From CAYRAV01 sp964422365 (GTDB lineage: Bacteria > Bacillota > Clostridia > Lachnospirales > Lachnospiraceae), in the NCBI GenBank assembly GCA_964422365.1, contig CAYRAV010000001.1:62001-126000 (forward strand): a stretch of 64,000 bases of DNA, given 5' to 3'. The notes beneath the pieces are model-generated. The model was not told the DNA's origin. It worked only from the letters and a program-made list of their open reading frames with translations, and made no database searches. Of the stretch, positions 25,763-34,973 are shown one piece after another (position 1 is the stretch's first letter; every line of letters begins with the position of its first letter). Made by a program: the position numbers and the translations under genes.

Positions 25763-25818
25763 AATTCCACACAAATGTGGCACATATATTGTAACAAGCA
25801 ATTTTCAGACACGCTCTA
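25763..25818. repeat. Family A right arm
   Basis: AATTCCACACAAATGTGGCAC continuing to AATTTTCAGACACGCTCTA matches the right arm of copies at 18497-18553 and 62464-62519. It is upstream of the GGDEF-EAL gene. The rest of the 25712-26058 gap holds a family B hairpin and the nfnB terminator. Confidence 0.65.
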
Positions 25819-25925
25819 GAATATATATTTCGAATATTATCTGCCTTATTCTACCATATTATTAAATTGCTTTCAATATTTTTATGACTTTTTTACAAAA
25901 CAAGATGATTATTCCACCATTCCTT

Positions 25926-25996
25926 ATAGAAATAATGATACACTCTGCCTGCATAAGCAAATTCCTATATGCAGACAGTACAACTATTTCTCTATA
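25926..25996. repeat. Family B interior hairpin
   Basis: TATAGAAATAATGATACACTCTGC (split here as TATAGAAATAATG and ATACACTCTGC) pairs with GCAGACAGTACAACTATTTC plus TCTATA. The interior TTCCTATATGCAGAC is almost identical to 8407-8419. It lies just downstream of the nfnB terminator. Confidence 0.6.
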
Positions 25997-26004
25997 ACTG
26001 AATA

Positions 26005-26049
26005 ACAAAAACAGACTGCTGCTTTTTCCAAAGGCAACAGTCTGTTTTC
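26005..26049 (-). terminator. Intrinsic terminator after nfnB
   Basis: AAAACAGACTG (26007-26017) and CAGTCTGTTTT (26038-26048) form an 11-bp stem ending in a T-tract on the minus strand, 10 bp after the nfnB stop. Confidence 0.75.
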
Positions 26050-26058
26050 TACAAGTTG

Positions 26059-27447
26059 TTATTTATTAGAAAGATATTCATGGATTGCCTGTGCGGCAGT
26101 TTTACCTGCTCCCATAGCAAGAATTACTGTTGCCGCACCTGTTACAGCATCTCCACCTGCATACACACCAATTTTGGTGGTAGCTCCATTTTCATCTGCA
26201 ACAAGACATCTACGTTTGTTTGTATCTAAACCTTCTGTAGTAGAAGAAATCAATGGATTAGGACTTGTTCCCAGCGACATAATAACAGTATCTACTTCCA
26301 TGTCGAATTCAGAACCTGCAATTTCAATTGGTTTTCTTCTTCCTGATTCATCTGGCTCGCCTAATTCCATCTTAATACAACGCAGCCCTTTTACCCAACC
26401 ATTGTCATCTACTAAAACTTCTGTTGGATTTGTTAATAAATCAAAGATAATACCTTCTTCTTTTGCATGATGTATTTCTTCCACACGTGCCGGAAGCTCT
26501 TCTTCGCTTCTACGATATACAATATGTACCTCGGCACCTAAGCGAAGTGCTGTTCTTGCTGCATCCATTGCTACATTTCCGCCACCGACAACAGCAACTT
26601 TCTTACCACCAACAATCGGTGTATCATAATCATCAAGAAAAGCTTTCATTAAGTTACTTCTTGTTAAATATTCATTTGCAGAAAATACACCATTTGCATT
26701 TTCTCCCGGAATACCCATAAATCTTGGAAGGCCGGCCCCTGAACCAATAAATACAGCATCAAATCCTTCCTCTTCCATTAACTCCTCAATCGTAATAGAT
26801 TTACCAATAATGACATTTGTTTCAATAGTAACACCTAATTTTTTTACATTTTCAATCTCAGATGCAACAACTGTACTTTTAGGTAAACGGAATTCAGGAA
26901 TACCATAGGATAATACTCCGCCTGCCTCATGAAGTGCTTCAAAGATTGTAACATCATATCCTAATTTTGCTAAATCTCCAGCAGCTGTCAGACCTGCAGG
27001 TCCTGAACCGATAATCGCAATTTTTTTACCTAATTTTTCTTTGGCAGGTTTTGGAGAAACACCATGTTCTCTTGCCCAGTCAGCAACAAAACGCTCCAGC
27101 TTACCAATGGAAACTGCTTCTCCCTTTATACCACGGATACACTTACATTCACACTGTGATTCTTGTGGACATACACGGCCACATACAGCAGGAAGTGCGG
27201 AGTACTGGCTAATCACTTCATAAGCCTTTTCAAAACTGCCTTCTGCCACTTCTTTGATAAATGCAGGAATATCAATATTTACAGGACAACCTTTCTGACA
27301 TTGTGCATTTTTACAATTTAAACAGCGGGATGCCTCCGCCATTGCCTCTTCTTCATTATATCCAAGACAAACTTCCTGGAAGTTTGCTGCTCTTACTTTT
27401 GGGTCCTGTTCTCTTACAGGTATTCTCTTCATTACATCGACTTCCAT
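26059..27447 (-). CDS. nfnB: NADH-dependent ferredoxin:NADP oxidoreductase, large subunit NfnB (GltD-like)
   Basis: The 462-residue flavoprotein has an N-terminal cysteine region for two [4Fe-4S] clusters (CLNCKNAQCQKGCP; CGRVCPQESQCECKC), an FAD site (IIGSGPAGLTAAGDLAKLG) and a second dinucleotide site (VVGGGNVAMDAARTALRLG). Alone it resembles the glutamate synthase small subunit. Its pairing with a sulfide/dihydroorotate dehydrogenase-type subunit, and the absence of a glutamate synthase large subunit, point to NfnAB, which couples ferredoxin and NADH to NADP by electron bifurcation. Its ATG overlaps the nfnA stop (TAATG), with GGAGG 9 nt upstream. Confidence 0.87.
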   Translation of the reverse strand: MEVDVMKRIPVREQDPKVRAANFQEVCLGYNEEEAMAEASRCLNCKNAQCQKGCPVNIDIPAFIKEVAEGSFEKAYEVISQYSALPAVCGRVCPQESQCECKCIRGIKGEAVSIGKLERFVADWAREHGVSPKPAKEKLGKKIAIIGSGPAGLTAAGDLAKLGYDVTIFEALHEAGGVLSYGIPEFRLPKSTVVASEIENVKKLGVTIETNVIIGKSITIEELMEEEGFDAVFIGSGAGLPRFMGIPGENANGVFSANEYLTRSNLMKAFLDDYDTPIVGGKKVAVVGGGNVAMDAARTALRLGAEVHIVYRRSEEELPARVEEIHHAKEEGIIFDLLTNPTEVLVDDNGWVKGLRCIKMELGEPDESGRRKPIEIAGSEFDMEVDTVIMSLGTSPNPLISSTTEGLDTNKRRCLVADENGATTKIGVYAGGDAVTGAATVILAMGAGKTAAQAIHEYLSNK

Positions 27448-28337
27448 TATTTGTCACCTCCACATCCGCAACTGCCATTATGATGTGTTGCGCCTTCTTT
27501 TTCTCTTAAAACTGCTCTTCCTTCTTCTGTCTTGTACATCTGCTGTCTTTTCATAGACTCATCAAAATCCACCAAATGTCCATCAAATTCCGGTCCATCT
27601 ACACAGGCAAATTTTACTTCTCCACCAACTGTCAAACGACATGCCCCACACATACCTGTGCCATCCACCATAATAGGGTTCATGCTGACAACTGTCTTAA
27701 TACCAAGTTCCTTTGTCAGAATGGAAACGAACTTCATCATAATAACTGGTCCAATTGCAATCACTAAGTCATATTTTTTGCCATGATTGTTTACCAAATC
27801 TTTAATCTGATCATTGACATTTCCTTTGAAACCATAAGAACCATCATCTGTACAGACATACAAATTAGCAGCATACTCTTTCATGGCATCTTCTAATATA
27901 ATTAACTCCTTGTTTCTTGCACCAATAATAACATCTACATCATATCCCTGCTGTTTCATCCATTTTACCTGTGGATATACAGGAGCTGTACCAACACCAC
28001 CTGCCACAAATAAAATATTTTTCTTTCTCAATTCTTCAGGTGCTTCCTCTATTAATTCAGATTTACATCCTAATGGTCCAACAAAATCTTTGAAGTAATC
28101 TCCAACTTCATATTCTGCCATCATCTTTGTTGAAACTCCTACTGTTTGGAATACAATAGTAACCGTTCCGGCCTCTCTATCATAATCACATACTGTAAGC
28201 GGAATCCGCTCGCCTCTGTCATCTGCTTTTACAATTACAAATTCGCCAGGATAACAGGATTTTGCCACTCTTGGAGCCAAAATATCCATTAATATAATAT
28301 TATTGGCTAAATTTTCTTTCTTTACAATCTTAAACAT
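27447..28337 (-). CDS. nfnA: Ferredoxin-NADP reductase subunit NfnA (FAD/[2Fe-2S])
   Basis: The 296-residue subunit starts MFKIVKKENLANNI. It has the flavin-binding RIPLTVCDYD, the nucleotide-binding FVAGGVGTAPVYP, and a C-terminal [2Fe-2S] motif around GTGMCGACRLTVGGEVKFAC. It is the smaller partner of NfnB and carries the NADH-side FAD. In Clostridia the pair balances NADH, NADPH and ferredoxin. The C-terminus ends CGCGGDK, extra cysteines whose role is unclear. The start follows GGAGG. A -10-like TATAAT lies at 28390-28395, but no convincing -35 was seen. Confidence 0.87.
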   Translation of the reverse strand: MFKIVKKENLANNIILMDILAPRVAKSCYPGEFVIVKADDRGERIPLTVCDYDREAGTVTIVFQTVGVSTKMMAEYEVGDYFKDFVGPLGCKSELIEEAPEELRKKNILFVAGGVGTAPVYPQVKWMKQQGYDVDVIIGARNKELIILEDAMKEYAANLYVCTDDGSYGFKGNVNDQIKDLVNNHGKKYDLVIAIGPVIMMKFVSILTKELGIKTVVSMNPIMVDGTGMCGACRLTVGGEVKFACVDGPEFDGHLVDFDESMKRQQMYKTEEGRAVLREKEGATHHNGSCGCGGDK

Positions 28338-28454
28338 CTAAATGCCTCCAATTTTTGTTACTTTCCTTTACACTTTACATACCTCGTTCATTATAAACTA
28401 TATTTGCATAAAAATCTACTATAAAATTGTCGAAATTATTTCCACATGTATGAC

Positions 28455-28499
28455 AAAAGAACACTTAAACTTTCTTAACAATGTTTAAGTGTTCTTTTT
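28455..28499 (-). terminator. Intrinsic terminator of the pilus locus
   Basis: AAAGAACACTTAAAC (28456-28470) and GTTTAAGTGTTCTTT (28483-28497) form a perfect 15-bp stem with T-tracts on both strands. It lies 80 bp after the DUF5057 gene. It closes the pil transcription unit and separates it from nfnAB; little else is visible in the 28338-28578 gap. Confidence 0.82.
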
Positions 28500-28578
28500 C
28501 CGTCATGTCTTCTTTAAACAGCGCTTAAAATACTGTTCTTTACAAATACCCCTTACCAACATATTCCGATACTGCCAA

Positions 28579-31500
28579 TTAATCTAAGTTAAACAGCGAC
28601 CGCCTTGATATAATAATATCCGCAAAGGATGTTGCCTTCTTATTATTCCTTACTGTGATTCTAACTGCACGTGATGCGATTCTTTCTGCACCTGCTGCAG
28701 ATATAAAGTTCTTTTTCGGATAATGCAATGTATATATATTATCATCAGTACCTGTAGAGCTTGCACGATTTACAACAAGATAAGTCTGACCGCCTATTAC
28801 TGTTGTAGGAACAGATGCCGTTGATGATCCTGGTCCTGTTACTTTATAGACAGTTGTTTTGTCTTCTGATGCTTTATATTTAGATAATGCTGTTGAATCA
28901 GCACCTACAAACCCACTATTGCCGGAAGAAGTTTTTATCACTCCCAAGCTACTGATACAATATACACCTGCACCATCCAACGCATAAGAGCCATTGGTGC
29001 TGCCGTTATTATCCCAGTTATTACCAACATAAAAACATACATGAAGAGAACTTTCTGTTCCCAGATTAATTTCACATTTCCATTTATATCCTGACTTCTC
29101 AGTTGTTGGTGTCATAACCACATCCTGCCAGCCACCGGAACCAATCTGATAATGGGCTGTTGGATCTTGATAAAAACTTGCGTTATTATAATAGATTGTG
29201 ATGATATTATCTTCCTCCACTGCAGGTGAAGCTGTTGTGGCTGGAGCAGCTAATTCTTCAGGAGTTTTTTCTACCAAATCACTGAGACGAATATACATTT
29301 TATCTCCTGCCTTTGCGCTGTCATCTGTTACCCTAAACTGAATTTCCTCATATTTATCATTGTACTGATTATCTTCCCCATCTTCAGCAATGTCTGTCTG
29401 CATATAATAACATTCATCCGCATCACTGTATGTTGCATTTGTAACCTGTATCTGTGGACCTTCGATACCAGCTCTTAGAGCAGCAATAATTGTATTGACA
29501 AACAATTTCTTTTCAAAATCTGTCATACCGGCACGATGTCCTACACCTGTATAAGTCACATTTCCTTTATTGTAAATATAATAATTATTACTTACATCTC
29601 TTGGAGACTTTGTATACCATCTTCCATCATTTCCATTTGGGGCACCAGACTTACCTGATAACGTATACCATACAACAATATTGGGATCCTCCATATTCAA
29701 CTGATAATACTGTGAATGTGTTTGAGCGATATCAGGTGTTTCACCAGATAAATCAAATGGATATTTTGTAATCTGGCCATCATTTACATTTTCCACTCTT
29801 GTTGTAACATATCCAGTACCATCAACAGCTTGGAAGTTACCACTATTATGTGAAGTATTCAGATACAATCCTCTATATGGTCCCTGGAAAGTCTCCGTAC
29901 CTGTTTTCTTTACTCCAGGCATCAATCCATACTGCATCAATGCTCCATAAGTGTATCCATACTTTGTCTTCGTTGTTGTGTCATGGATTCCATTTGATAT
30001 TTTTGTATTGATACTGTCGATTAACCCGGACACTGCATTTCTGGTAATCTGCCTTGAAGCCATGCCAAAACGGTTCATTCCCATAGTTTCTCTAAAATAT
30101 TGTGTGAAATAAAAACCTGTATATGCCTCAACACCAGTCATACTAGGATTATTGTTAAAGTTAGTGCCTGTATAAAATCTTTCATCATTCTGTTGAGAAG
30201 TTAAGTCATGTGAGAATAATACACTATGTCCATCATCGATATACTGCTGAACTCTCTTTGCAGTTGTTCCGCTTAAATTATAATCAATATAGCTATCTGC
30301 AAAACCAAACACCAGAATATCATAATTATCCAAAATATCTACATACTGATCAAAATCACGCATATGTATTGCTTTTACACGCAAATCAAAATCACGTGTT
30401 ACCTCAGTTGCATTGATAAACCCATTTAAACCAGTTGACAAATCTAATGTATCTCCATTATCCCTAGCCCAGTCTGTACTTGACATTACATCACTGTCGC
30501 CCTTAATCTGCAATACATTTACAATCTGTGCTGCACCGCCTCTTATTGTATTATATCCTATCTCATTGGCTTTAATAGCGGTTTCTGCTCCATTTTCTAT
30601 TTTTACTACTTCTAATTTCCATGTCAAGGCACCAGAATAAGTATTATTTAATCCTTTTTTCAAGGTAACTGTATTGCCATTTCCCCTGAATGTACCTGAT
30701 TTGGCAAATAATTCTGTACTTTCATCATAAACACCATCTGCGTTTTTATCAATATACATTTTTGCAATGTAATAGGTTCGTTTGGAATCTGTGTCATAAC
30801 CATCTTTTACATTAAATTTGATACTCAGAGAACCATTGTTTGTAATTACGTCGTTCGGTGCTGCACCATTGATATAACTGTCTATTGTAAGCTTTGGCTT
30901 CTTCATATCCAAGCCCTTTAATATTTTATTTGCTTCTTTCGCAGATACTGTACGATAATCAAAATCTTCCGGCAAAACCTGATTCTCTGTTATGGCATTA
31001 TTGATAAATGCATACATATTGTTATAGCTAGTTTCATTGAATTTTGTACTATCAGCCGCCGTTTTGCTGTTGTTTAATAAGTCATCCGATATCACAACCG
31101 CATATCCTGTATCTAAAAAGGTTTTTAACTGCTTTCTCTTTAGATTGGTAATATCATTTCCTGAAAAATATGCTCTTGCCGATGCACCATCAGGATATAA
31201 GATATATGGATTCCATACATCCGACGAAGCTGCTACTTTTGCGCCTGTGTGTGCATAAATGATCTGTTTCATATCACTGTCCTGTGAATCATTCATCCAC
31301 AAATTATCTGTACACGCTCCAATATAAACAAGATCATAGGTAGAGGTGATATCTTCCTGACGTCCAATAAATTCCGCTGTTGTCATAGAAGTTAACTCTA
31401 CATTAATATCATCTACCGTTTTATATTCCTGATATGGACATAATCTAATGATTTTTTCCTTAATTAAATTGATTATTGCGTTTTTCGTTGCTTCATCATT

Positions 31501-33012
31501 GTATACTGCTGGCTCAAGATCCAATACAACATACTTTTTCTTTGTCACTTTCATCTTCGGTTCATAGTCTAATGCTTTTTTCAACTGTGACATCGCATTC
31601 CCCCATTGTTTTAACAATGTATTTGCAGAAAGATCAAAAGCATAGGCAGAACCATTCTCTGTTGCTGTTCCATTATAAGAAATCAGCAGTTTTTGCCAAT
31701 CAACATTCCCTGCCTGGCTATACTGATATGTGACAATGGCTGCATTAGCTGCATCTACTTGTTTCTCTTCTTTTGATGGAAGGAATGTATAGCTGTTCCA
31801 GTAAGTCTGTGCATCCCCACTCTGAAGTTTGTAAGTACCTCCATCACATACTGCTCCGCCATTTGCTGTTTTTGAATCTTCGCTGAAGAATAGATTATAA
31901 AATTCTGTTGCATCTCTAAACATAGACATAATATATAATTTACATACATTATTATTAGAACCTTTTGATGTAGTTGTTGCAAACGTAGTACTCAAAAGTT
32001 TTTTCTGTGCCCTGTCAAAAGTATACTGTGTTGGTGATACATCTTTTCCTGCAGCAATGGCTTCCGTATAAACATCTTTGCCAAAGAAAATTGCCATTGG
32101 ATCATAATTTCCATTTTCATCCTCCCGCACTGCAACTTCTGCAAAAATTTTCTCTGCTACGGACCATTTTAAATCTAATTTATTCTCTTCTTTTGAAAAT
32201 GAATATTCAGAATTCTGATGAATATACACTAAATCTGTCTTTTCTAATAGTGTTGCAGTTGCTGTTCCTCCATTATTTAGCTGGTCAGAGGTAACTGTTA
32301 AAATAGCGATTTTAGAACTTCCGTTGTCAATTGCATCTATTAACTTGTCATATTTGTCATCTGAACCATAATTTTCATATTTCGAATATTTACATATGTA
32401 TTCTGTTGTTTCCTGTTCTCCCGCGCCTGCTGGTGCCTGTGGAACTGGTTCTTCTGTTATTTGTAGTGTGTCTGTCTCTTGTGGCGTATCTGTTTCCTGT
32501 GGGGTATCTGTTACTTGTGGAGATTCTGTCTCTTGCGGGGTATCTGTTTTTGCTGGTTTTTCTGTTTTCTGTGGTTTCACTGACCAGGTACCATCCCACC
32601 ATGTTTCACTGCCATACTTCTCCTTATATGCATCATACTCTTCCTGCGTAATAATCCACTTTGTCTCCTCATCATAATCCAGACCTAACGCATCGATAAT
32701 CTCTTTTGCTTTTCCCTGCTGGCAAAGTGCAATCCAGTCTAGCGGCTCCTCTCCCGCTGCTATGTAGCCTAACTCTGCCGCACTTGCATCAGGAACAATT
32801 TCCAAAATGGTAAATTTTGCTTTATCGCTTTTCACAATCAGCTTTTGAATCTGATCTGATGTGCTTGCTGCTGCATCTTCCGCAATGACTTTTTCCTGCT
32901 CTGCGTTTTTTTCCTGTTTGAAAGATACATTATTTAAGAAAAAAGCTCCCATGCTGAATACAACAATAACGATTGCAAGCAGCCCTGCCAGCGCTTTTCC
33001 GTATTTTTTCAT
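28579..33012 (-). CDS. Giant DUF5057 surface protein with starch-binding-type module, last gene of the pilus locus
   Basis: The 1477-residue protein has an N-terminal membrane anchor (about 7-27), a Thr/Pro/Glu-rich linker (148-190), a long DUF5057-type region (KFTILEIVPDASAAELGY near 66-83), and a module at about 1268-1357. That module has IYYNN, HYQIGSGGW, a GYKWKCEINLG strand and CFYVGNNWDNNG. Its aromatic and Trp-Asp-Asn-Asn pattern matches CBM25/26-type starch-binding modules. No LPXTG sorting motif is visible. The start follows AAAGGAGGAG. It sits 14 bp after a CYTH gene and two more from the minor pilins, so a pilus-associated polysaccharide adhesin is a reasonable inference; direct evidence is lacking. 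Confidence 0.75.
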   Translation of the reverse strand: MKKYGKALAGLLAIVIVVFSMGAFFLNNVSFKQEKNAEQEKVIAEDAAASTSDQIQKLIVKSDKAKFTILEIVPDASAAELGYIAAGEEPLDWIALCQQGKAKEIIDALGLDYDEETKWIITQEEYDAYKEKYGSETWWDGTWSVKPQKTEKPAKTDTPQETESPQVTDTPQETDTPQETDTLQITEEPVPQAPAGAGEQETTEYICKYSKYENYGSDDKYDKLIDAIDNGSSKIAILTVTSDQLNNGGTATATLLEKTDLVYIHQNSEYSFSKEENKLDLKWSVAEKIFAEVAVREDENGNYDPMAIFFGKDVYTEAIAAGKDVSPTQYTFDRAQKKLLSTTFATTTSKGSNNNVCKLYIMSMFRDATEFYNLFFSEDSKTANGGAVCDGGTYKLQSGDAQTYWNSYTFLPSKEEKQVDAANAAIVTYQYSQAGNVDWQKLLISYNGTATENGSAYAFDLSANTLLKQWGNAMSQLKKALDYEPKMKVTKKKYVVLDLEPAVYNDEATKNAIINLIKEKIIRLCPYQEYKTVDDINVELTSMTTAEFIGRQEDITSTYDLVYIGACTDNLWMNDSQDSDMKQIIYAHTGAKVAASSDVWNPYILYPDGASARAYFSGNDITNLKRKQLKTFLDTGYAVVISDDLLNNSKTAADSTKFNETSYNNMYAFINNAITENQVLPEDFDYRTVSAKEANKILKGLDMKKPKLTIDSYINGAAPNDVITNNGSLSIKFNVKDGYDTDSKRTYYIAKMYIDKNADGVYDESTELFAKSGTFRGNGNTVTLKKGLNNTYSGALTWKLEVVKIENGAETAIKANEIGYNTIRGGAAQIVNVLQIKGDSDVMSSTDWARDNGDTLDLSTGLNGFINATEVTRDFDLRVKAIHMRDFDQYVDILDNYDILVFGFADSYIDYNLSGTTAKRVQQYIDDGHSVLFSHDLTSQQNDERFYTGTNFNNNPSMTGVEAYTGFYFTQYFRETMGMNRFGMASRQITRNAVSGLIDSINTKISNGIHDTTTKTKYGYTYGALMQYGLMPGVKKTGTETFQGPYRGLYLNTSHNSGNFQAVDGTGYVTTRVENVNDGQITKYPFDLSGETPDIAQTHSQYYQLNMEDPNIVVWYTLSGKSGAPNGNDGRWYTKSPRDVSNNYYIYNKGNVTYTGVGHRAGMTDFEKKLFVNTIIAALRAGIEGPQIQVTNATYSDADECYYMQTDIAEDGEDNQYNDKYEEIQFRVTDDSAKAGDKMYIRLSDLVEKTPEELAAPATTASPAVEEDNIITIYYNNASFYQDPTAHYQIGSGGWQDVVMTPTTEKSGYKWKCEINLGTESSLHVCFYVGNNWDNNGSTNGSYALDGAGVYCISSLGVIKTSSGNSGFVGADSTALSKYKASEDKTTVYKVTGPGSSTASVPTTVIGGQTYLVVNRASSTGTDDNIYTLHYPKKNFISAAGAERIASRAVRITVRNNKKATSFADIIISRRSLFNLD

Positions 33013-33026
33013 ACGCTTCTCCTCCT

Positions 33027-33542
33027 TTAATTATTTTCATTCTTAAAAACAGCTAAATTTTTCACTGTTGATAAATAATAATTAGAATATCTATGATCAA
33101 AACTAACATTTTCACCAAGCCATTGGGGCTGTTGAAAGTTTTGGGCTGTTGCTTCGTCTGGAAATTCCACTTCTGCAAATACTAACCCTTCTAATCGTCC
33201 TTTAAAGATATCCAGTTCTGCTTTTAAACCATTTTCCAAAGGAATGATATATCTTGTTTTTCTAATCAGATACCCATCTGTTTTTTCCTTTAAATGTTCA
33301 TATCCTTCCTTTGTTAAAGGTAATTCTACTTCATGATTTATCTTTGCACCTGATGTGTCTTCTGCATCAGATGCAATTCCAAATTTTGATTTGTAAGTTA
33401 AGATATACTCCTCATTACTCTTTCTAATCCGCACAATTGGAGAAGTGCACAGATACCCCTGCTCAATCTCCTTCTGCTCATATTGTTCCATGTTGTCCGG
33501 CAATGTACGAATTAGAAATTTTTTTTCAATCTCTTTTCCCAT
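33027..33542 (-). CDS. CYTH-domain protein (triphosphate tunnel metalloenzyme fold)
   Basis: The 171-residue protein begins MGKEIEKKFLI, carrying the ExExK signature. It has VRIRKSNEEYILTYK, NHEVELPL, RKTRYIIP and AEVEFPDE, the alternating charged strands of the eight-stranded CYTH tunnel that binds triphosphates and divalent metals. Bacterial members hydrolyse inorganic triphosphate or make cyclic nucleotides; which one applies here is unknown. It starts 10 bp after a minor pilin gene and 14 bp before the DUF5057 gene, so it is embedded in the pilus operon, an unusual setting. Confidence 0.85.
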   Translation of the reverse strand: MGKEIEKKFLIRTLPDNMEQYEQKEIEQGYLCTSPIVRIRKSNEEYILTYKSKFGIASDAEDTSGAKINHEVELPLTKEGYEHLKEKTDGYLIRKTRYIIPLENGLKAELDIFKGRLEGLVFAEVEFPDEATAQNFQQPQWLGENVSFDHRYSNYYLSTVKNLAVFKNENN

Positions 33543-33552
33543 ATGATAACCT

Positions 33553-34224
33553 CTAAGGTATTGCTACTACTCTGTTGCGAAGTTTGATGGTATCTGTTGC
33601 TGTATACGTTTTTTCATCTGTCTTAAATACATTTTTTAAGTCCAATGTAATATTCACACTATTTTGATCACTTCCTAATCCAGAACCTAATCCTGTACCA
33701 TTTGCAGATTTTACATCAAATCCATATACATAGTCTGCTAACAAATTGCCCGTTGTTGGAGTGTTTGTACCAATCTCAGCCATTGCCGCACTATAACTAC
33801 TGATATCATTTGTATCAAATAAATACATCTTCCCCGGCTTGTTTGGATCAGCATCTGCACAAAACCATACTATTTTAATCTTTGCTGCTGTTGCTGGATT
33901 ACCACCTGCTAAAGTACGTTCTAAATTAGAGTAAATCACAGCATATGAACCACCATTGCCATCTGCTGCATATTGTACATTATCGGCTTCTTTTATCATT
34001 TTACTAAGCTGGTTTAGGGTGGTCTGTGTTTCAATCTGCAAGTTAACCTCCCTGTCCACATGATTGTATTGTTTGATGGAAGTTACCATAAATCCTCCAA
34101 TTGCAGAGATTACAATGCTAGACAACAACACACACAATAACATTTCCATTAATGAAAACCCTTGGTTCGATTGCATCTGTTCTTCCGCTTTTTCCCATAA
34201 AGGATTCTTTTCCTCTCTTAACAC
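33553..34224 (-). CDS. Minor prepilin, PilW/GspJ-like
   Basis: The roughly 223-residue protein has a class III prepilin site NQG|FSLMEMLL with Glu5, then a hydrophobic helix and VDREVNLQIETQTTLNQLSKMIKEA, like PilW/J-type pilins. The start is uncertain. A GTG at 34224 has AGGTGG 8 nt upstream and gives a long 22-residue leader; the ATG at 34176 would give a short 6-residue leader but has a weaker site. It follows the GspH-like gene and precedes the CYTH gene in one run. Confidence 0.8.
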   Translation of the reverse strand: MLREEKNPLWEKAEEQMQSNQGFSLMEMLLCVLLSSIVISAIGGFMVTSIKQYNHVDREVNLQIETQTTLNQLSKMIKEADNVQYAADGNGGSYAVIYSNLERTLAGGNPATAAKIKIVWFCADADPNKPGKMYLFDTNDISSYSAAMAEIGTNTPTTGNLLADYVYGFDVKSANGTGLGSGLGSDQNSVNITLDLKNVFKTDEKTYTATDTIKLRNRVVAIP

Positions 34225-34244
34225 TATATTCACCACCTTTTATT

Positions 34245-34754
34245 CTAATTTTCTTCCATAGAATGTCTTCCTGTACTCTTGATTAATGTAATGGTATACG
34301 ATTTACTGCCGTCTAGGGACTCTACTTTGATTTCATCCGGAGCTGATGGCTGAAATGCACCTGTAGATTTGTTCATGGATATCTGCACCTGATTTCCAGC
34401 TGAAATAACTGTTCCATCACAAGAAACCTTAATTTGTGTATTCCCAACTTTTGTAGTATTTTTATCTAGTATTCCATTACTTATAGTAGCAGCATTTGCA
34501 TTATTCCCTGTCACTACTTTCATATAAGTATTCCCGCTTATATTATACAGATACATATATGGTGTCTGCATCTTGCTCATGCTGTCAATACGAAGTTCAC
34601 TTAGTTGTGTATTAACCTTCTTTGCCCCTGCTTTTGCATTGGCATATTTCAGATAACCTGCTGCACTAACAAAGGATCCTGTTAAAATCGCCATAATTGC
34701 AATGGTAACAATTAATTCGACCATAGAAAAACCTTTATTATTGTTTCTTTCCAT
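34245..34754 (-). CDS. Minor prepilin, FimU/GspH-like
   Basis: The 169-residue prepilin has a short leader MERNNNKG|FSMVELIVTIAIMAIL with Glu5, and a globular part with a long helix (NAKAGAKKVNTQLSELRIDSM) then beta strands. Size and layout fit the H-type tip pilins. It is cleaved and N-methylated by PilD, encoded upstream in the same locus. The start follows AAAGGAG. A 219-bp gap with a family B-like repeat separates it from the large pilin gene upstream. Confidence 0.82.
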   Translation of the reverse strand: MERNNNKGFSMVELIVTIAIMAILTGSFVSAAGYLKYANAKAGAKKVNTQLSELRIDSMSKMQTPYMYLYNISGNTYMKVVTGNNANAATISNGILDKNTTKVGNTQIKVSCDGTVISAGNQVQISMNKSTGAFQPSAPDEIKVESLDGSKSYTITLIKSTGRHSMEEN

Positions 34755-34802
34755 CTTTCTTCTCCTTTCCTATTCATTGCTGTGACTGCCTCTTGCTATG
34801 AC

Positions 34803-34905
34803 ACATTACTGACAATTTTGCCATGCCATCCATACCTTATTTTTCAGTGCAAAACACATCCATTGCAATAATATACTTTATCTGACAAAATCCGCCAATT
34901 CAAAC
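34803..34905. repeat. Family B-like degraded element within the pilus operon
   Basis: TTTTGCCATGCCATCCATACC and GTGCAAAACACATCCATTG match the copy at 21718-21770. It lies in the gap between two prepilin genes. No terminator-like T-tract is evident, so read-through is possible. Confidence 0.45.
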
Positions 34906-34973
34906 AAACATTCAATCACAGTATACCCAGATGGTACTATTTCCCGTTTTATCATTCTTAACTCTATTGAAGA

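Noticed and set aside
26059..28337. Reading the gltD-like gene as glutamate synthase
   Set aside because: There is no large subunit nearby, and the overlapping partner is an NfnA-type flavoprotein.
32390..32602. Antisense frames over the Thr/Pro linker of the DUF5057 gene
   Set aside because: Simple-sequence codons leave several frames open; only the long frame has a start site and domains.
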